From Promethearchaeota archaeon (GTDB lineage Archaea; Asgardarchaeota; Lokiarchaeia; Sigynarchaeales; SOKP01), in the NCBI GenBank assembly GCA_016839425.1, contig JAEOUI010000191.1, forward strand, positions 1-15,827: DNA of 15,827 nt. Direction: 5' to 3'. This document shows, one piece after another, positions 6,686 through 14,603 of this stretch. The first letter of the stretch is position 1. Each line of letters starts with the position of its first letter. The notes beneath the pieces were generated by a model. That model had not been told where the DNA came from. It worked only from the letters and a program-made list of their open reading frames with translations, and did no database searches. The translations under genes were made by a program, and so were the position numbers.

Positions 6686-8377
6686 TTAAAGTTTGGGGTC
6701 GTCATAAACGACAAGTTCCTTGATTCGTTCCATCAATAAATCCGTAAGCCTCTTGAGCTCTTCGTAATCGGGTATTGGCTTGTCGAAATATTTGGTGTGC
6801 TCCGTAAAAAGGGGACCCATCTTGAAAATACTCATTTTCCCAAAAGTAAACATTTTAGCGTGTTTTGGAAAAGTATTTTCGGTGCCAGTAATGCCAATTG
6901 GAATAATGGGTACTTTTGCTTCGATCGCCAAGCGCACGGCTCCCGTGTGTCCTTCCACCACTTCGGGGCCTCCTACCGTGGTTCCTTCGGGGTAAACCAT
7001 AACAAGCTCGCCTTCTTTCAAGCGTTCTTTAGCAAACCAATAAGAACCCTCGTCATGCTCGCCTCTCATGAGGGGGAACGCCAAGTGCGTCCTGGTCCAC
7101 GCGTTTACGATAGGCATCTGGAATAAAGACTCTTTTGCCATTTGATATAGCCGTCGTCCCTCTTGTTGGCAAGCGACAGCATTAATAATAACATCCCATT
7201 CAGAATTGTGATTCGAACACACGACTGCTGCTCCTGTTTTTGGGAGATATTTATCGTAATCAATTCTTTTGTATGGCATGAACGAGTCGCACATGATTCT
7301 CTGGATAAAATTTCCGTTGAACTGCCAGCACATTAATTCAAATTGTCTCCTGACGCCAAATACTTCGGCTGCTTTAACGAGTGACATCCAACTATCATCA
7401 ATTAATTGAAGGAAACTCTTCCAATAATGCTTTACGAGTTGCATAATGCCCTCTTTTTTATCTTCGGAATTAATCGGAGAGCCTATGGAAAGCCCTTTCT
7501 GTTGCTTTTTAACTTTCTTGGCAAATTCAGTGACGGAATAAGCATATTCGTGCTTTCCTTCTAACAAGTCGAGAACTTCTTGTCGTAACTCATCTGACAA
7601 TTTTCGTATTAGTTCATAAGTAATTTCGTTTGGATCTTGTTGGTTATAAAATATTGGTTTGCCAACACGAACGGTTACCTTTGCGGGTTTAACCCACATA
7701 CTTCCTTTTGGAAGGACTTTTCTCGACCCAATTACCGCTGCGGGTACAATAGGCACACCGCATTCGATGGCCAATCTCACTGCACCGGTTTTGAATTGAC
7801 CGATGGTCCCGTCTATATTTCGAGTAGCTTCGGGGAAAATTCCGATCCACTGACCACTTTCAAGGATCTTTTTTGATTTTTCCCAGGTTTCTTCCAAGTC
7901 GTCCTTATTATGCTCATAAGCGCCTAAATTTGTAAATAAAGTCTTTACAAGAGGCGTGCGGAAATTATCCCGCTTGCTCATCCACTGAATGCGGACATTC
8001 TCGGTTGCAGAACCCACAAAGAACGGGTCGAAGTGACTCTCGTGGTTTGAGATGAGGATACCGCCCTTACCGGCGTTGTTTCCAAATTGTGGAAAAATGT
8101 GCCCTTCTACATTTTGCACATCAATTCTCCATATAAACCTCGTAGCAGCGTGCACATAAATGTTTGCGCCCCACCACTGAAGTTCTTGTTCCTGTTCTTC
8201 GAAATTCATGAGTTTAATGAATTTCCTATAAAGAGCGTTTAATGGATCAATAGGGTTGTACTTGAGAATTTGATTTACGATCTCATTTGATGGTTTTTCA
8301 AAATGCAACTCATCGGCGCTGGGCTTTTCTTCCTGCTCCCATTGTAAGAGGCTCTTGCTTTTTTTTGTATCTTCCAT
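6686..8377 (-). CDS. Tandem lysophospholipid acyltransferase (two PlsC/LPLAT domains)
   Basis: 563 residues with two complete PlsC-type domains. Domain 1, about 100-245, has the catalytic H-x4-D (NHESHFD, His112-Asp117), FPEATR at 181-186 and VPIVPAAV. Domain 2, about 380-525, has NHNSEWD (His390-Asp395), PLMRGE (motif II Arg), YPEGTT at 462-467 and VPIIPIGI. Domain 1 has EHNK where motif II normally has Arg, so substrate binding may differ. The N-terminal 30 residues are charged and low in complexity; a Lys-rich linker of about 135 residues joins the domains. The family transfers an acyl chain from acyl-CoA or acyl-ACP to lysophosphatidate or a related acceptor at the membrane. ATG at 8377 follows GTGAT by 5 nt. 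The next gene begins 72 bp downstream, so the two may be co-transcribed. Unexpected for an archaeon with ether lipids; true substrate unknown. Confidence 0.88.
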   Translation of the reverse strand: MEDTKKSKSLLQWEQEEKPSADELHFEKPSNEIVNQILKYNPIDPLNALYRKFIKLMNFEEQEQELQWWGANIYVHAATRFIWRIDVQNVEGHIFPQFGNNAGKGGILISNHESHFDPFFVGSATENVRIQWMSKRDNFRTPLVKTLFTNLGAYEHNKDDLEETWEKSKKILESGQWIGIFPEATRNIDGTIGQFKTGAVRLAIECGVPIVPAAVIGSRKVLPKGSMWVKPAKVTVRVGKPIFYNQQDPNEITYELIRKLSDELRQEVLDLLEGKHEYAYSVTEFAKKVKKQQKGLSIGSPINSEDKKEGIMQLVKHYWKSFLQLIDDSWMSLVKAAEVFGVRRQFELMCWQFNGNFIQRIMCDSFMPYKRIDYDKYLPKTGAAVVCSNHNSEWDVIINAVACQQEGRRLYQMAKESLFQMPIVNAWTRTHLAFPLMRGEHDEGSYWFAKERLKEGELVMVYPEGTTVGGPEVVEGHTGAVRLAIEAKVPIIPIGITGTENTFPKHAKMFTFGKMSIFKMGPLFTEHTKYFDKPIPDYEELKRLTDLLMERIKELVVYDDPKL

Positions 8378-8440
8378 TTCTTATCACTTCTTGAGTTTAT
8401 TAAAAACATGGAAAAATATTAATAAAAACTAGTTTAATTG

Positions 8441-8446
8441 TATAAA
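8441..8446 (-). promoter_or_regulatory. Possible TATA box of the acyltransferase gene
   Basis: TTTATA on the minus strand, 64 bp upstream of the ATG at 8377, would give a leader of about 35-40 nt that includes GTGAT (8383-8387). The 235-bp gap 8378-8612 holds nothing else I can name, apart from a T6 run in the minus sense (8558-8563) about 50 bp past the MFS stop that could end the upstream transcript. Confidence 0.3.
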
Positions 8447-8612
8447 CATTCGTTTGATAAAAGTAGTAGTTCGATAATGAATTTAAATTTTTACACCCCT
8501 ATTTGATTTTAATTGAAAGATTTTACTATAGGACTAGAATAAATGGAAATTTCAAACAAAAAATCCAAAATTTACACGATTCCTATTTTAAAAGAGTATA
8601 TATTTGTTTTTA

Positions 8613-9791
8613 TTAAAACTTGATAAAATATAGAGGAACCAAGGATAAAAGTTGGAATAGCCCTGCTATTAATATAATCATTTCTCCCGAGATAAAACCA
8701 AATAAAAAAACTCCAAAAGGCGCAAAAATAATTTTGGATAAAATAGTTGCTGAAGCCATTAGTTGGAAGAATAATACTTTTCCGCCAGAAAGCTCAATCA
8801 TAGATGCTAACAATGCTATTAAAAAGAAACCGGAAACAAGCTGAACAATAGACATTAGAATAAAAAATAGAATAATTCCCGAAAGAGGGGCAATAGTTGT
8901 CAAAATACCACTTACAAGTGTCGTGAATATCAAAAGTTTCTTTTTATCTAATCTTTTTGAATACTTTCCAGCAATCAAGAGACTAATTGCATCGAATACT
9001 ATAAAACTTATCATTATGGTTGGAAAAAGTGCTTTAGGTTCCGTTGAAACCGTTCCAAGCTTCTCTATTGCCCAAGGTTCTAAAACCCATTCGTAAAGAT
9101 TAATTCCGTAGACTAAAAAGAGGAAAGCACATATTTTTACGATATGACTATAATTGACCTTTTTTTGTTCTTGAGCGACGGAATCAGATGCAATATTTGA
9201 CGACGAATCGCTGTTTTTTAAAATTAAAATTATTGGAACGAAACAGACTATGGATATGGTACCAACGATGAATAAAGCATTCCAAGAGTTCAAATTTGTT
9301 GGTCTTATTATGAAGAAATATATGTTCGAAACGATAGCACCAATCATTCCTCCTATTTGCATGTAAAACGCATTTTTCTTCCTGATATTATCAGTGCTAG
9401 ATCTTTGTATGATGATCTTATCGATAATAACATCCATGAAGGCTACAAATAAGAAATTTAATCCAAGAAAAACGCTAAACACGACTAAGAAGTTCAAATT
9501 AAAAATAAACAAGGCAAATGATACTACTGCCCCTGAGCTAGCGATAATAAAGACCTTTCTTTCGGTAGAAAAAGGGGTTTTCTTTCCGTCTTTGTTGATA
9601 TAAATGGAAAAAAGTGGTTTAGCAAGCATGAAAGAATAAGATGTGTACAGCACAATTCCAAGGTCGGTACCGTTAATTAAGAAAATTTCGCTAAAGTAAA
9701 TGGGTAAAAAAGCGTTAATGTATACATACATCATCTGGGCAATAAAATAAACCGTAAAAAATACGATTTGATTTCTATTATGAAGTTTCAT
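8613..9791 (-). CDS. Major facilitator superfamily transporter
   Basis: 392 residues, almost all hydrophobic, with about 12 predicted membrane helices in two halves joined by a polar loop at about 192-213 (rich in Ser, Asp and Gln). A short basic loop after helix 2 (NKDGKK, 66-71) sits where MFS motif A is found. Acidic residues D120 and D124 lie in or next to helix 4, and YEWVLEPW is at 233-240 in helix 7. The layout, with charged residues in helix 4 and a G-rich helix 5, recalls the BT1/AmpG-like part of the superfamily, but that subgrouping is weak and no substrate can be given. ATG at 9791 has no Shine-Dalgarno. It has its own TATA-like box and lies in the gap between two gene groups, so it is probably transcribed alone. 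Confidence 0.85.
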   Translation of the reverse strand: MKLHNRNQIVFFTVYFIAQMMYVYINAFLPIYFSEIFLINGTDLGIVLYTSYSFMLAKPLFSIYINKDGKKTPFSTERKVFIIASSGAVVSFALFIFNLNFLVVFSVFLGLNFLFVAFMDVIIDKIIIQRSSTDNIRKKNAFYMQIGGMIGAIVSNIYFFIIRPTNLNSWNALFIVGTISIVCFVPIILILKNSDSSSNIASDSVAQEQKKVNYSHIVKICAFLFLVYGINLYEWVLEPWAIEKLGTVSTEPKALFPTIMISFIVFDAISLLIAGKYSKRLDKKKLLIFTTLVSGILTTIAPLSGIILFFILMSIVQLVSGFFLIALLASMIELSGGKVLFFQLMASATILSKIIFAPFGVFLFGFISGEMIILIAGLFQLLSLVPLYFIKF

Positions 9792-9850
9792 ATGATATAA
9801 TACTTATTTTTTTTAATGTAAATTAGGGAACAAATTATTATTCAATTCGT

Positions 9851-9860
9851 TTTATATAAA
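9851..9860 (-). promoter_or_regulatory. Likely TATA box of the MFS gene
   Basis: TTTATATAAA lies 60 bp upstream of the ATG at 9791. With the usual 25 bp to the start point the leader would be about 30-35 nt. It is the best TATA match in the window's intergenic DNA. The 121-bp gap 9792-9912 contains no ORF. Confidence 0.45.
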
Positions 9861-9912
9861 TAAAAAATTTATGTTGAGATTAATGTGAAAACAAAGATTA
9901 TTTTAGGGAATT

Positions 9913-10383
9913 TTATGTTGAAAAAAACATTAAAAGACCAATTAAAATCATAAATGTTCCAATGAAAACACAAGTGAGGTTTGCAGTCAAATCATCATAG
10001 GGGATTTGGGCGATTCGAATTTTTTTATTAGGTAATATGGGCACCCCCGAGCTGTTCATTGCGTCCAAAAAAATATGGCTTAAAAAAATTACATAGATCA
10101 AAAAGAAAACATATATTCCTAAGAATGGAGATAGGAGGGAAAAAGGTGCTCCCGTAGAAAGAGCAAGTAAAATTAATAAGGGAGATAGCGGTGAATGGGT
10201 CAAGAATTTTCTTTCGTGCTTTAAATACATCTCGTGGTCCAGCCAATCGTTTATTTTACCTGCTAGATATGTCACCATTATTATAAAAAAAAATAAAAAT
10301 CCTAAAGTTTCTACCAAGTTAAAAGTGGCAGTTAAAAGAGATCCTAATCCAAGTGAGAATGAAATATGGGCATATTGTTTCAT
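9913..10383 (-). CDS. DUF1286/YdjM-like membrane protein (putative metal-dependent hydrolase family)
   Basis: 156 residues with about four membrane helices (roughly 10-40, 66-80, 86-106, 135-154). Conserved polar motifs lie at the membrane edges: AHIS near the start, DWLDHE (46-51), HERKFLTHSPL (56-66), HIFLDAMNSSGVPI (103-116) and KKIRIAQIPYDD. The TH-S and H-x3-D motifs are those of the YdjM/DUF1286 group, annotated as membrane-bound metal-dependent hydrolases; activity has not been shown for most members. The ATG at 10383 is 3 bp after the stop of the preceding gene, so it is the last gene of the operon. A gggcg stretch upstream is only a weak ribosome site, and translation may rely on coupling. 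Confidence 0.8.
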   Translation of the reverse strand: MKQYAHISFSLGLGSLLTATFNLVETLGFLFFFIIMVTYLAGKINDWLDHEMYLKHERKFLTHSPLSPLLILLALSTGAPFSLLSPFLGIYVFFLIYVIFLSHIFLDAMNSSGVPILPNKKIRIAQIPYDDLTANLTCVFIGTFMILIGLLMFFST

Positions 10384-10386
10384 AAT

Positions 10387-10725
10387 TCAATTCGCCCCTA
10401 ATCTTTCTTCGATTCTTTTTAATCGAACGCTTGCTTGATTGAGGAGGTCATCCTTTTCCTTGATTTCGTTTTTAAGTTGCTCTTCTATCGCATTACACTT
10501 CGTGTTGTTCGGTGTTTGGTATTGAAGCACCTCGTTGACATAAAAAGGGAATAAATCGCAAATTTCCTTGTATAGACTTGCAAGTACTTCAAGTGCTTGC
10601 TTTTTGGCATTTCTAAGTTCAATATCTCCGGAACTTAGCTGATTTAAAGCGTTCATCACTTTTGTAATATATTCCTCTTTGAAAACCGTACGTTCTAGAA
10701 TTTCCTTGAATAAATCGTCTTTCAA
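10387..10725 (-). CDS. Small helical/coiled-coil protein of unknown function, TTG start
   Basis: 112 residues, no membrane segment and no family I recognise. Predicted helical throughout; residues about 80-110 (NAIEEQLKNEIKEKDD onward) form a likely coiled coil with heptad-like Leu/Ile. The TTG at 10725 is the first possible start after an in-frame TGA nine bases upstream, and GGTGA (10732-10736) stands 6 nt before it. The next Met is at residue 24. It lies 35 bp after the 1,280-residue protein and 3 bp before the DUF1286-like gene. An accessory or adaptor subunit of the membrane ATPase-like protein is possible but unproven; that protein also ends in a coiled-coil stretch. Confidence 0.75.
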   Translation of the reverse strand: MKDDLFKEILERTVFKEEYITKVMNALNQLSSGDIELRNAKKQALEVLASLYKEICDLFPFYVNEVLQYQTPNNTKCNAIEEQLKNEIKEKDDLLNQASVRLKRIEERLGAN

Positions 10726-10731
10726 CTCCTT

Positions 10732-10736
10732 TCACC
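10732..10736 (-). promoter_or_regulatory. Shine-Dalgarno GGTGA that fixes a TTG start
   Basis: GGTGA is 6 nt upstream of the TTG at 10725 and matches the conserved 3' end of archaeal 16S rRNA. The GGAG directly next to the TTG is too close to act. Together with the in-frame TGA just upstream it makes TTG the most likely start. Confidence 0.55.
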
Positions 10737-10760
10737 TTTTTAAAAATTGCTTTTGTGATT

Positions 10761-13700
10761 TTATAAAAACTCTTGAATGCTAATTTGTAATTTTTTAATA
10801 TTTTCGTAAATTGAATTAATCTCTTCATTCTTTTGCTCGATCTTGACTTCAAGCAAACTACATTGATTTAAAATATCGATTGCCAATAGTGCCCAATCAA
10901 TGTTTAAAATAACGCCTAAATATTCAAACAAGGATTCCAAGTCTTGTTCGTTTAGGGAGTTGTCGTTATTCGTTTCACCAATAAATTTCATAAAATTAAG
11001 GATTGTATTTTTTTCGTGTTGGAGGGCATCCTTGAAAGATTTTGCCTTGATCGACCGATATATCGTAAAAACGCCCTGCATTAAAAGCGAAAGCGCGTTC
11101 TTGGCGCGGGTAACATACACGTTACGCTTTCTTTTTTCTTCTAGGTCTTGCTCGTTTTCATGAGGAAAAATAATATCAGGTTCCACATCATTCGAATCAA
11201 CTCTAATCATTTCTGGGACTTCTAATAATGCGGACTCTTTCGCTTCGAAATAATCCTTCAGGGCTCGATCATATTTCTCTCCTACGCTATACGAGGATCG
11301 CAGGGATTCGGTACCACTCGCTTCTAAAGGATGTTGTTCTATTAGATAATCGTGCTGAACCAATATTGAAAACAAATCATCTCTGATCTTGTTTATCTTG
11401 TGTTTAAATTTTCTTTTTTTCACGATTTTAGACGCTTTTGGATATATGAACTTTTTAAGTTCTTCTTTGATTTTTTTTTCGCTCAAGTTCCCTATCTTAT
11501 CAATCGTTTTGAGTGCGTTGAGAAAGGTAACTATTTCTTCAACGAAACCCGAATATATTTCGAAATCTTTCTCAAATAATGTCTTATTTGCTTGCCTTGC
11601 GATGTCTTTTTCTACTAATTCTAAGTCATATCCTTGATTTTTCATGAATTTCGCAATTTTTTCTTGTTTCATTTCTCTTAAATCTACTAATTCGTCTACC
11701 TCTAGCTGGACTGGAAAAGGTTGATCGATATCCGAACGCTTGACAACCATTTCCATGGGATTCATTGTTGATAAATAGTTGATCTGGAATGTTTCGTTCC
11801 GACTCGAGCTATAAATCCCGGATCCGTGAAGTTTTCTACACTTCATTGAATAACCAATATAGGACGCATCGCATTTATTAAAAATTCGAAAAGTTACGAT
11901 GTTCTTGAAAAAAGAAAACGCGTGTTCGTGTAAATTTCTTGCTTTATCAGCCGATGCAATCGTTCCAAAACCAAATTTGAAAAGGGGAGCCAAAAATTTA
12001 ACCATCTTGCTATAATCTCCTATTTTTTTTAAATAATTATCTTCAAAAATTACATCAATGTGAGGGATTACTAATATCTTTTCTCTAATATTTTGTCCTA
12101 TCAAGCTCATTGATTCAGGATGTGCAGCAGCGTGTAGAATCTTAGCAATTATGACGAATGACGCAAAAATTCTTTTTTTAACATCGTTCAAGATGGATAA
12201 ATCGATAATAACCGTTGAGTCGTCATTAATAAAATCTAAAGCTGTAATTCCTCCTGCTTTTTGTTCAGATCTAACGAAAAAAGCCATATCTTGCCCGGCT
12301 AAGTCCTCAAAAAGTGTCCTTAAGGAATCTGTTGCGGGATTGGTATTCCATTCAGGATTTGTTTCAATATCTAATTTTATAGAGTTGATGTCAAAATCTT
12401 TTTCAAGTTTCGATATGGACCTCTTGAACGCTTCCATAATTCTCTCGTCTTTATGGAAGGATAGCGAGTAAGCGTCCGCAACTAGATCCAAATATAAGGG
12501 ATTATCCGTGTCATATGGTAAGTCTGATCTTATCAAATCGATGGTATAGGTTTTACCGAGTTTAAAAAAAGCCAAATTTTCCTCGAATCTTGTATTTTTA
12601 AAATAACTCAGTAATTTTGACCATTCTCCCGTGTGATCAAATACGATGGAAGGTATGCCCCCTTTAACGAGCTGGATAACCGTCTTCATCAATGCTTTTT
12701 CCTTGCTACCGTTAAATCCGTTAAGAAATAAAAGATTGTTCGCTTGATCCAATGTGAATCCCGCATCTACTTCGGACTCTAAGATTTCGGTATTTATGGT
12801 CTTCCCTAAAACGATGAAATTTTCGAGATATAATGGTGTATTGAACTCCGATGCAATTTTTACTTCGAGGCCTTTTTTTAATTGGGGGAAAATATCGATC
12901 AAGTTTGTTAAAGTCTTGCCCTGTTGGATTATATAGAATAAGTTAGAACCGTTAGAACGAAAAAACTTATTTTTCAAGAGCGTCAACATGTACGCGTGAA
13001 TTACCCGATCTCGATTGGCTAATGTTAATCTATAATTTGGAAGACTTGTTTGATACGATTTATTTAATTCTCTTGTTTTCTCATTCAGAGAAATCTCTAC
13101 ATCAAGAGCGCTTCTCACGCTCATTTCAGTGACGTGTTTATAACTACTTACCGATAAAGTAAAAATACACCTCCAAATTCCCCCTCTCATGTTCAAGAAA
13201 GTTTCACGGTCCATTAGAGTTTTTAACGAGAATAAACTCGCTTGAGTCTTTTTATTCAATAAATTCCGTGTTTCAGCTTCAAAACTCTGATACAACATTG
13301 GTGCCACGGTTCCTGTATATGTAAACGGAATTCTTAATGGAATTATTGACTGAAAAAAACTATCTGGACGAGATAATGGCCTGTTCTGAAATCCAAAAAA
13401 CGGTGGATTGGCGCGAGCTATATTGAAGAATTTCGTGCCAATGAGTAGTTTTTTATTCACTAAGGAATAAATAGTACTTGGCGTTCCAGATAACCAATAA
13501 AAAAAAACATCTTGGAACGGATCAATTATGTTTATAGTGGAATCTTGCGAATTTTGACCCGAGAACTTGAAAAAAATTGACTTAAAAAAAACGATAGTAT
13601 GAATAACGCAGATTAGCATTCCAATCGTAATTGATAAATGCAATCCCAATCCGAGCTTCCAAACAAATAATGCGAAGATCAAAAAAACTACGGTTAAATA

Positions 13701-14603
13701 AATACATTTCAAACAAAGTTCCACAATGGTTTGTCCTCGTTCTCGTTTTTTATCATTAGCTGGAGGTATATCCGTCCCAATAAAAAATGTTCTCAGTGCG
13801 TTAATAAGCTCCAGTTCATTCATTTCACTAATTTTAAAATGATGGAAATTCGCTTTAAATCCTGATTTGGCAGTTGACACATATTCGTCTAGCGTATCTA
13901 TTAAATATCTTAGCCTGCGAGAGTTTAAAACGCCCTTTAAATCGTAATAAAAACAGAAATAAATCGAGGTTTTCATCGAAAAAAGAGATTTTGATACTGA
14001 AAAATTCTTTGAAATTGTCGTGCCTTTTACGGGATAGTCGATTAAAGGCGCTTGAACGACCTGATATGTAAAAGGAACATTTGAAGAATTGAGATATTTA
14101 AAAAATCCGTTCATATTTGGATTTACATTTTCGGGAACAACAGCAATCTTAAAGATTTTTAATCCCACGGAGATCAAATCTTTTTGATTAGTATAAAAAA
14201 CGATATCTGATCGCCCTTTTAATTGCCAAAACCTATAATGCTTGAAAGGATCGAGCTTTGAAACAGAACGTAGCTTAAAAGTTGAAAAGAAAGCAAATTT
14301 TACCATCTCGTTTTTAAAAGCCAAGATAAATAGAACAGAGATGATGGAGATAGATGTTAATGTTAACAATAAATCTTCGAATTCTAACCAAAAAAAAACC
14401 GCTATAGTCGTCAATACTCCAATTGTTAAACCCACTTTCTTATAGACGGTCTTTAGATTAACATCAATGAAGTTAGGACTAGTTTTCCAAATATTATAAT
14501 AATTTGTTGGTTCTTCTACTTCATGTTCTCCTTTTTTCTTGCCACTAAAATTATTCTTAGAATCAAAGGAATCTTTTCGAGTTCCAATTATTTTATAAGT
14601 CAA
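10761..14603 (-). CDS. Large membrane protein with duplicated N-terminal domain and degenerate HerA/VirB4-like ATPase core
   Basis: 1,280 residues, TTG start overlapping the previous stop (TTGA), with AAGGAGG 7 nt upstream. Two TM hairpins at about 57-96 and 297-341 are each followed by a related soluble domain. The shared order is DPF (118/361), aromatic-W, a Y-x-x-x-N-x-K-D/K-L-I block, P-F-T-Y (177/426), A-P (185/434) and SLFS-M/L-K (206/456), an offset of about 243-250 residues. Residues about 595-960 follow the HerA/FtsK/VirB4 fold: FLNGFNGSKEKA (627-638) at the Walker A place, IVFDHTGEW (653-661), TVIIDLS (797-803), ILVIPHIDVIF (843-853) at the Walker B place, and GTIASADKARNL (880-891). 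The P-loop Lys-Thr and the Walker B Glu are absent, so ATP hydrolysis is doubtful. Residues 1070-1120 may be a winged helix; 1250-1280 look like a coiled coil. The TM-pair plus domain resembles VirB3-VirB4 fusions; that comparison is inference. Confidence 0.7.
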   Translation of the reverse strand: MTYKIIGTRKDSFDSKNNFSGKKKGEHEVEEPTNYYNIWKTSPNFIDVNLKTVYKKVGLTIGVLTTIAVFFWLEFEDLLLTLTSISIISVLFILAFKNEMVKFAFFSTFKLRSVSKLDPFKHYRFWQLKGRSDIVFYTNQKDLISVGLKIFKIAVVPENVNPNMNGFFKYLNSSNVPFTYQVVQAPLIDYPVKGTTISKNFSVSKSLFSMKTSIYFCFYYDLKGVLNSRRLRYLIDTLDEYVSTAKSGFKANFHHFKISEMNELELINALRTFFIGTDIPPANDKKRERGQTIVELCLKCIYLTVVFLIFALFVWKLGLGLHLSITIGMLICVIHTIVFFKSIFFKFSGQNSQDSTINIIDPFQDVFFYWLSGTPSTIYSLVNKKLLIGTKFFNIARANPPFFGFQNRPLSRPDSFFQSIIPLRIPFTYTGTVAPMLYQSFEAETRNLLNKKTQASLFSLKTLMDRETFLNMRGGIWRCIFTLSVSSYKHVTEMSVRSALDVEISLNEKTRELNKSYQTSLPNYRLTLANRDRVIHAYMLTLLKNKFFRSNGSNLFYIIQQGKTLTNLIDIFPQLKKGLEVKIASEFNTPLYLENFIVLGKTINTEILESEVDAGFTLDQANNLLFLNGFNGSKEKALMKTVIQLVKGGIPSIVFDHTGEWSKLLSYFKNTRFEENLAFFKLGKTYTIDLIRSDLPYDTDNPLYLDLVADAYSLSFHKDERIMEAFKRSISKLEKDFDINSIKLDIETNPEWNTNPATDSLRTLFEDLAGQDMAFFVRSEQKAGGITALDFINDDSTVIIDLSILNDVKKRIFASFVIIAKILHAAAHPESMSLIGQNIREKILVIPHIDVIFEDNYLKKIGDYSKMVKFLAPLFKFGFGTIASADKARNLHEHAFSFFKNIVTFRIFNKCDASYIGYSMKCRKLHGSGIYSSSRNETFQINYLSTMNPMEMVVKRSDIDQPFPVQLEVDELVDLREMKQEKIAKFMKNQGYDLELVEKDIARQANKTLFEKDFEIYSGFVEEIVTFLNALKTIDKIGNLSEKKIKEELKKFIYPKASKIVKKRKFKHKINKIRDDLFSILVQHDYLIEQHPLEASGTESLRSSYSVGEKYDRALKDYFEAKESALLEVPEMIRVDSNDVEPDIIFPHENEQDLEEKRKRNVYVTRAKNALSLLMQGVFTIYRSIKAKSFKDALQHEKNTILNFMKFIGETNNDNSLNEQDLESLFEYLGVILNIDWALLAIDILNQCSLLEVKIEQKNEEINSIYENIKKLQISIQEFL

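Noticed and set aside
6487..6714. Minus-strand ORF that could supply an upstream start for the COG3580-type gene through a frameshift
   Set aside because: Its N-terminal part overlaps the end of the acyltransferase gene in another frame and looks non-coding, while the correct frame already has a ribosome site and the full conserved motif.
10761..14603. Calling the large protein a type IV secretion VirB4 or HerA ATPase outright
   Set aside because: The Walker A Lys/Thr and Walker B Glu are missing and no other T4SS or HerA-NurA partner is visible, so only fold-level resemblance is claimed.
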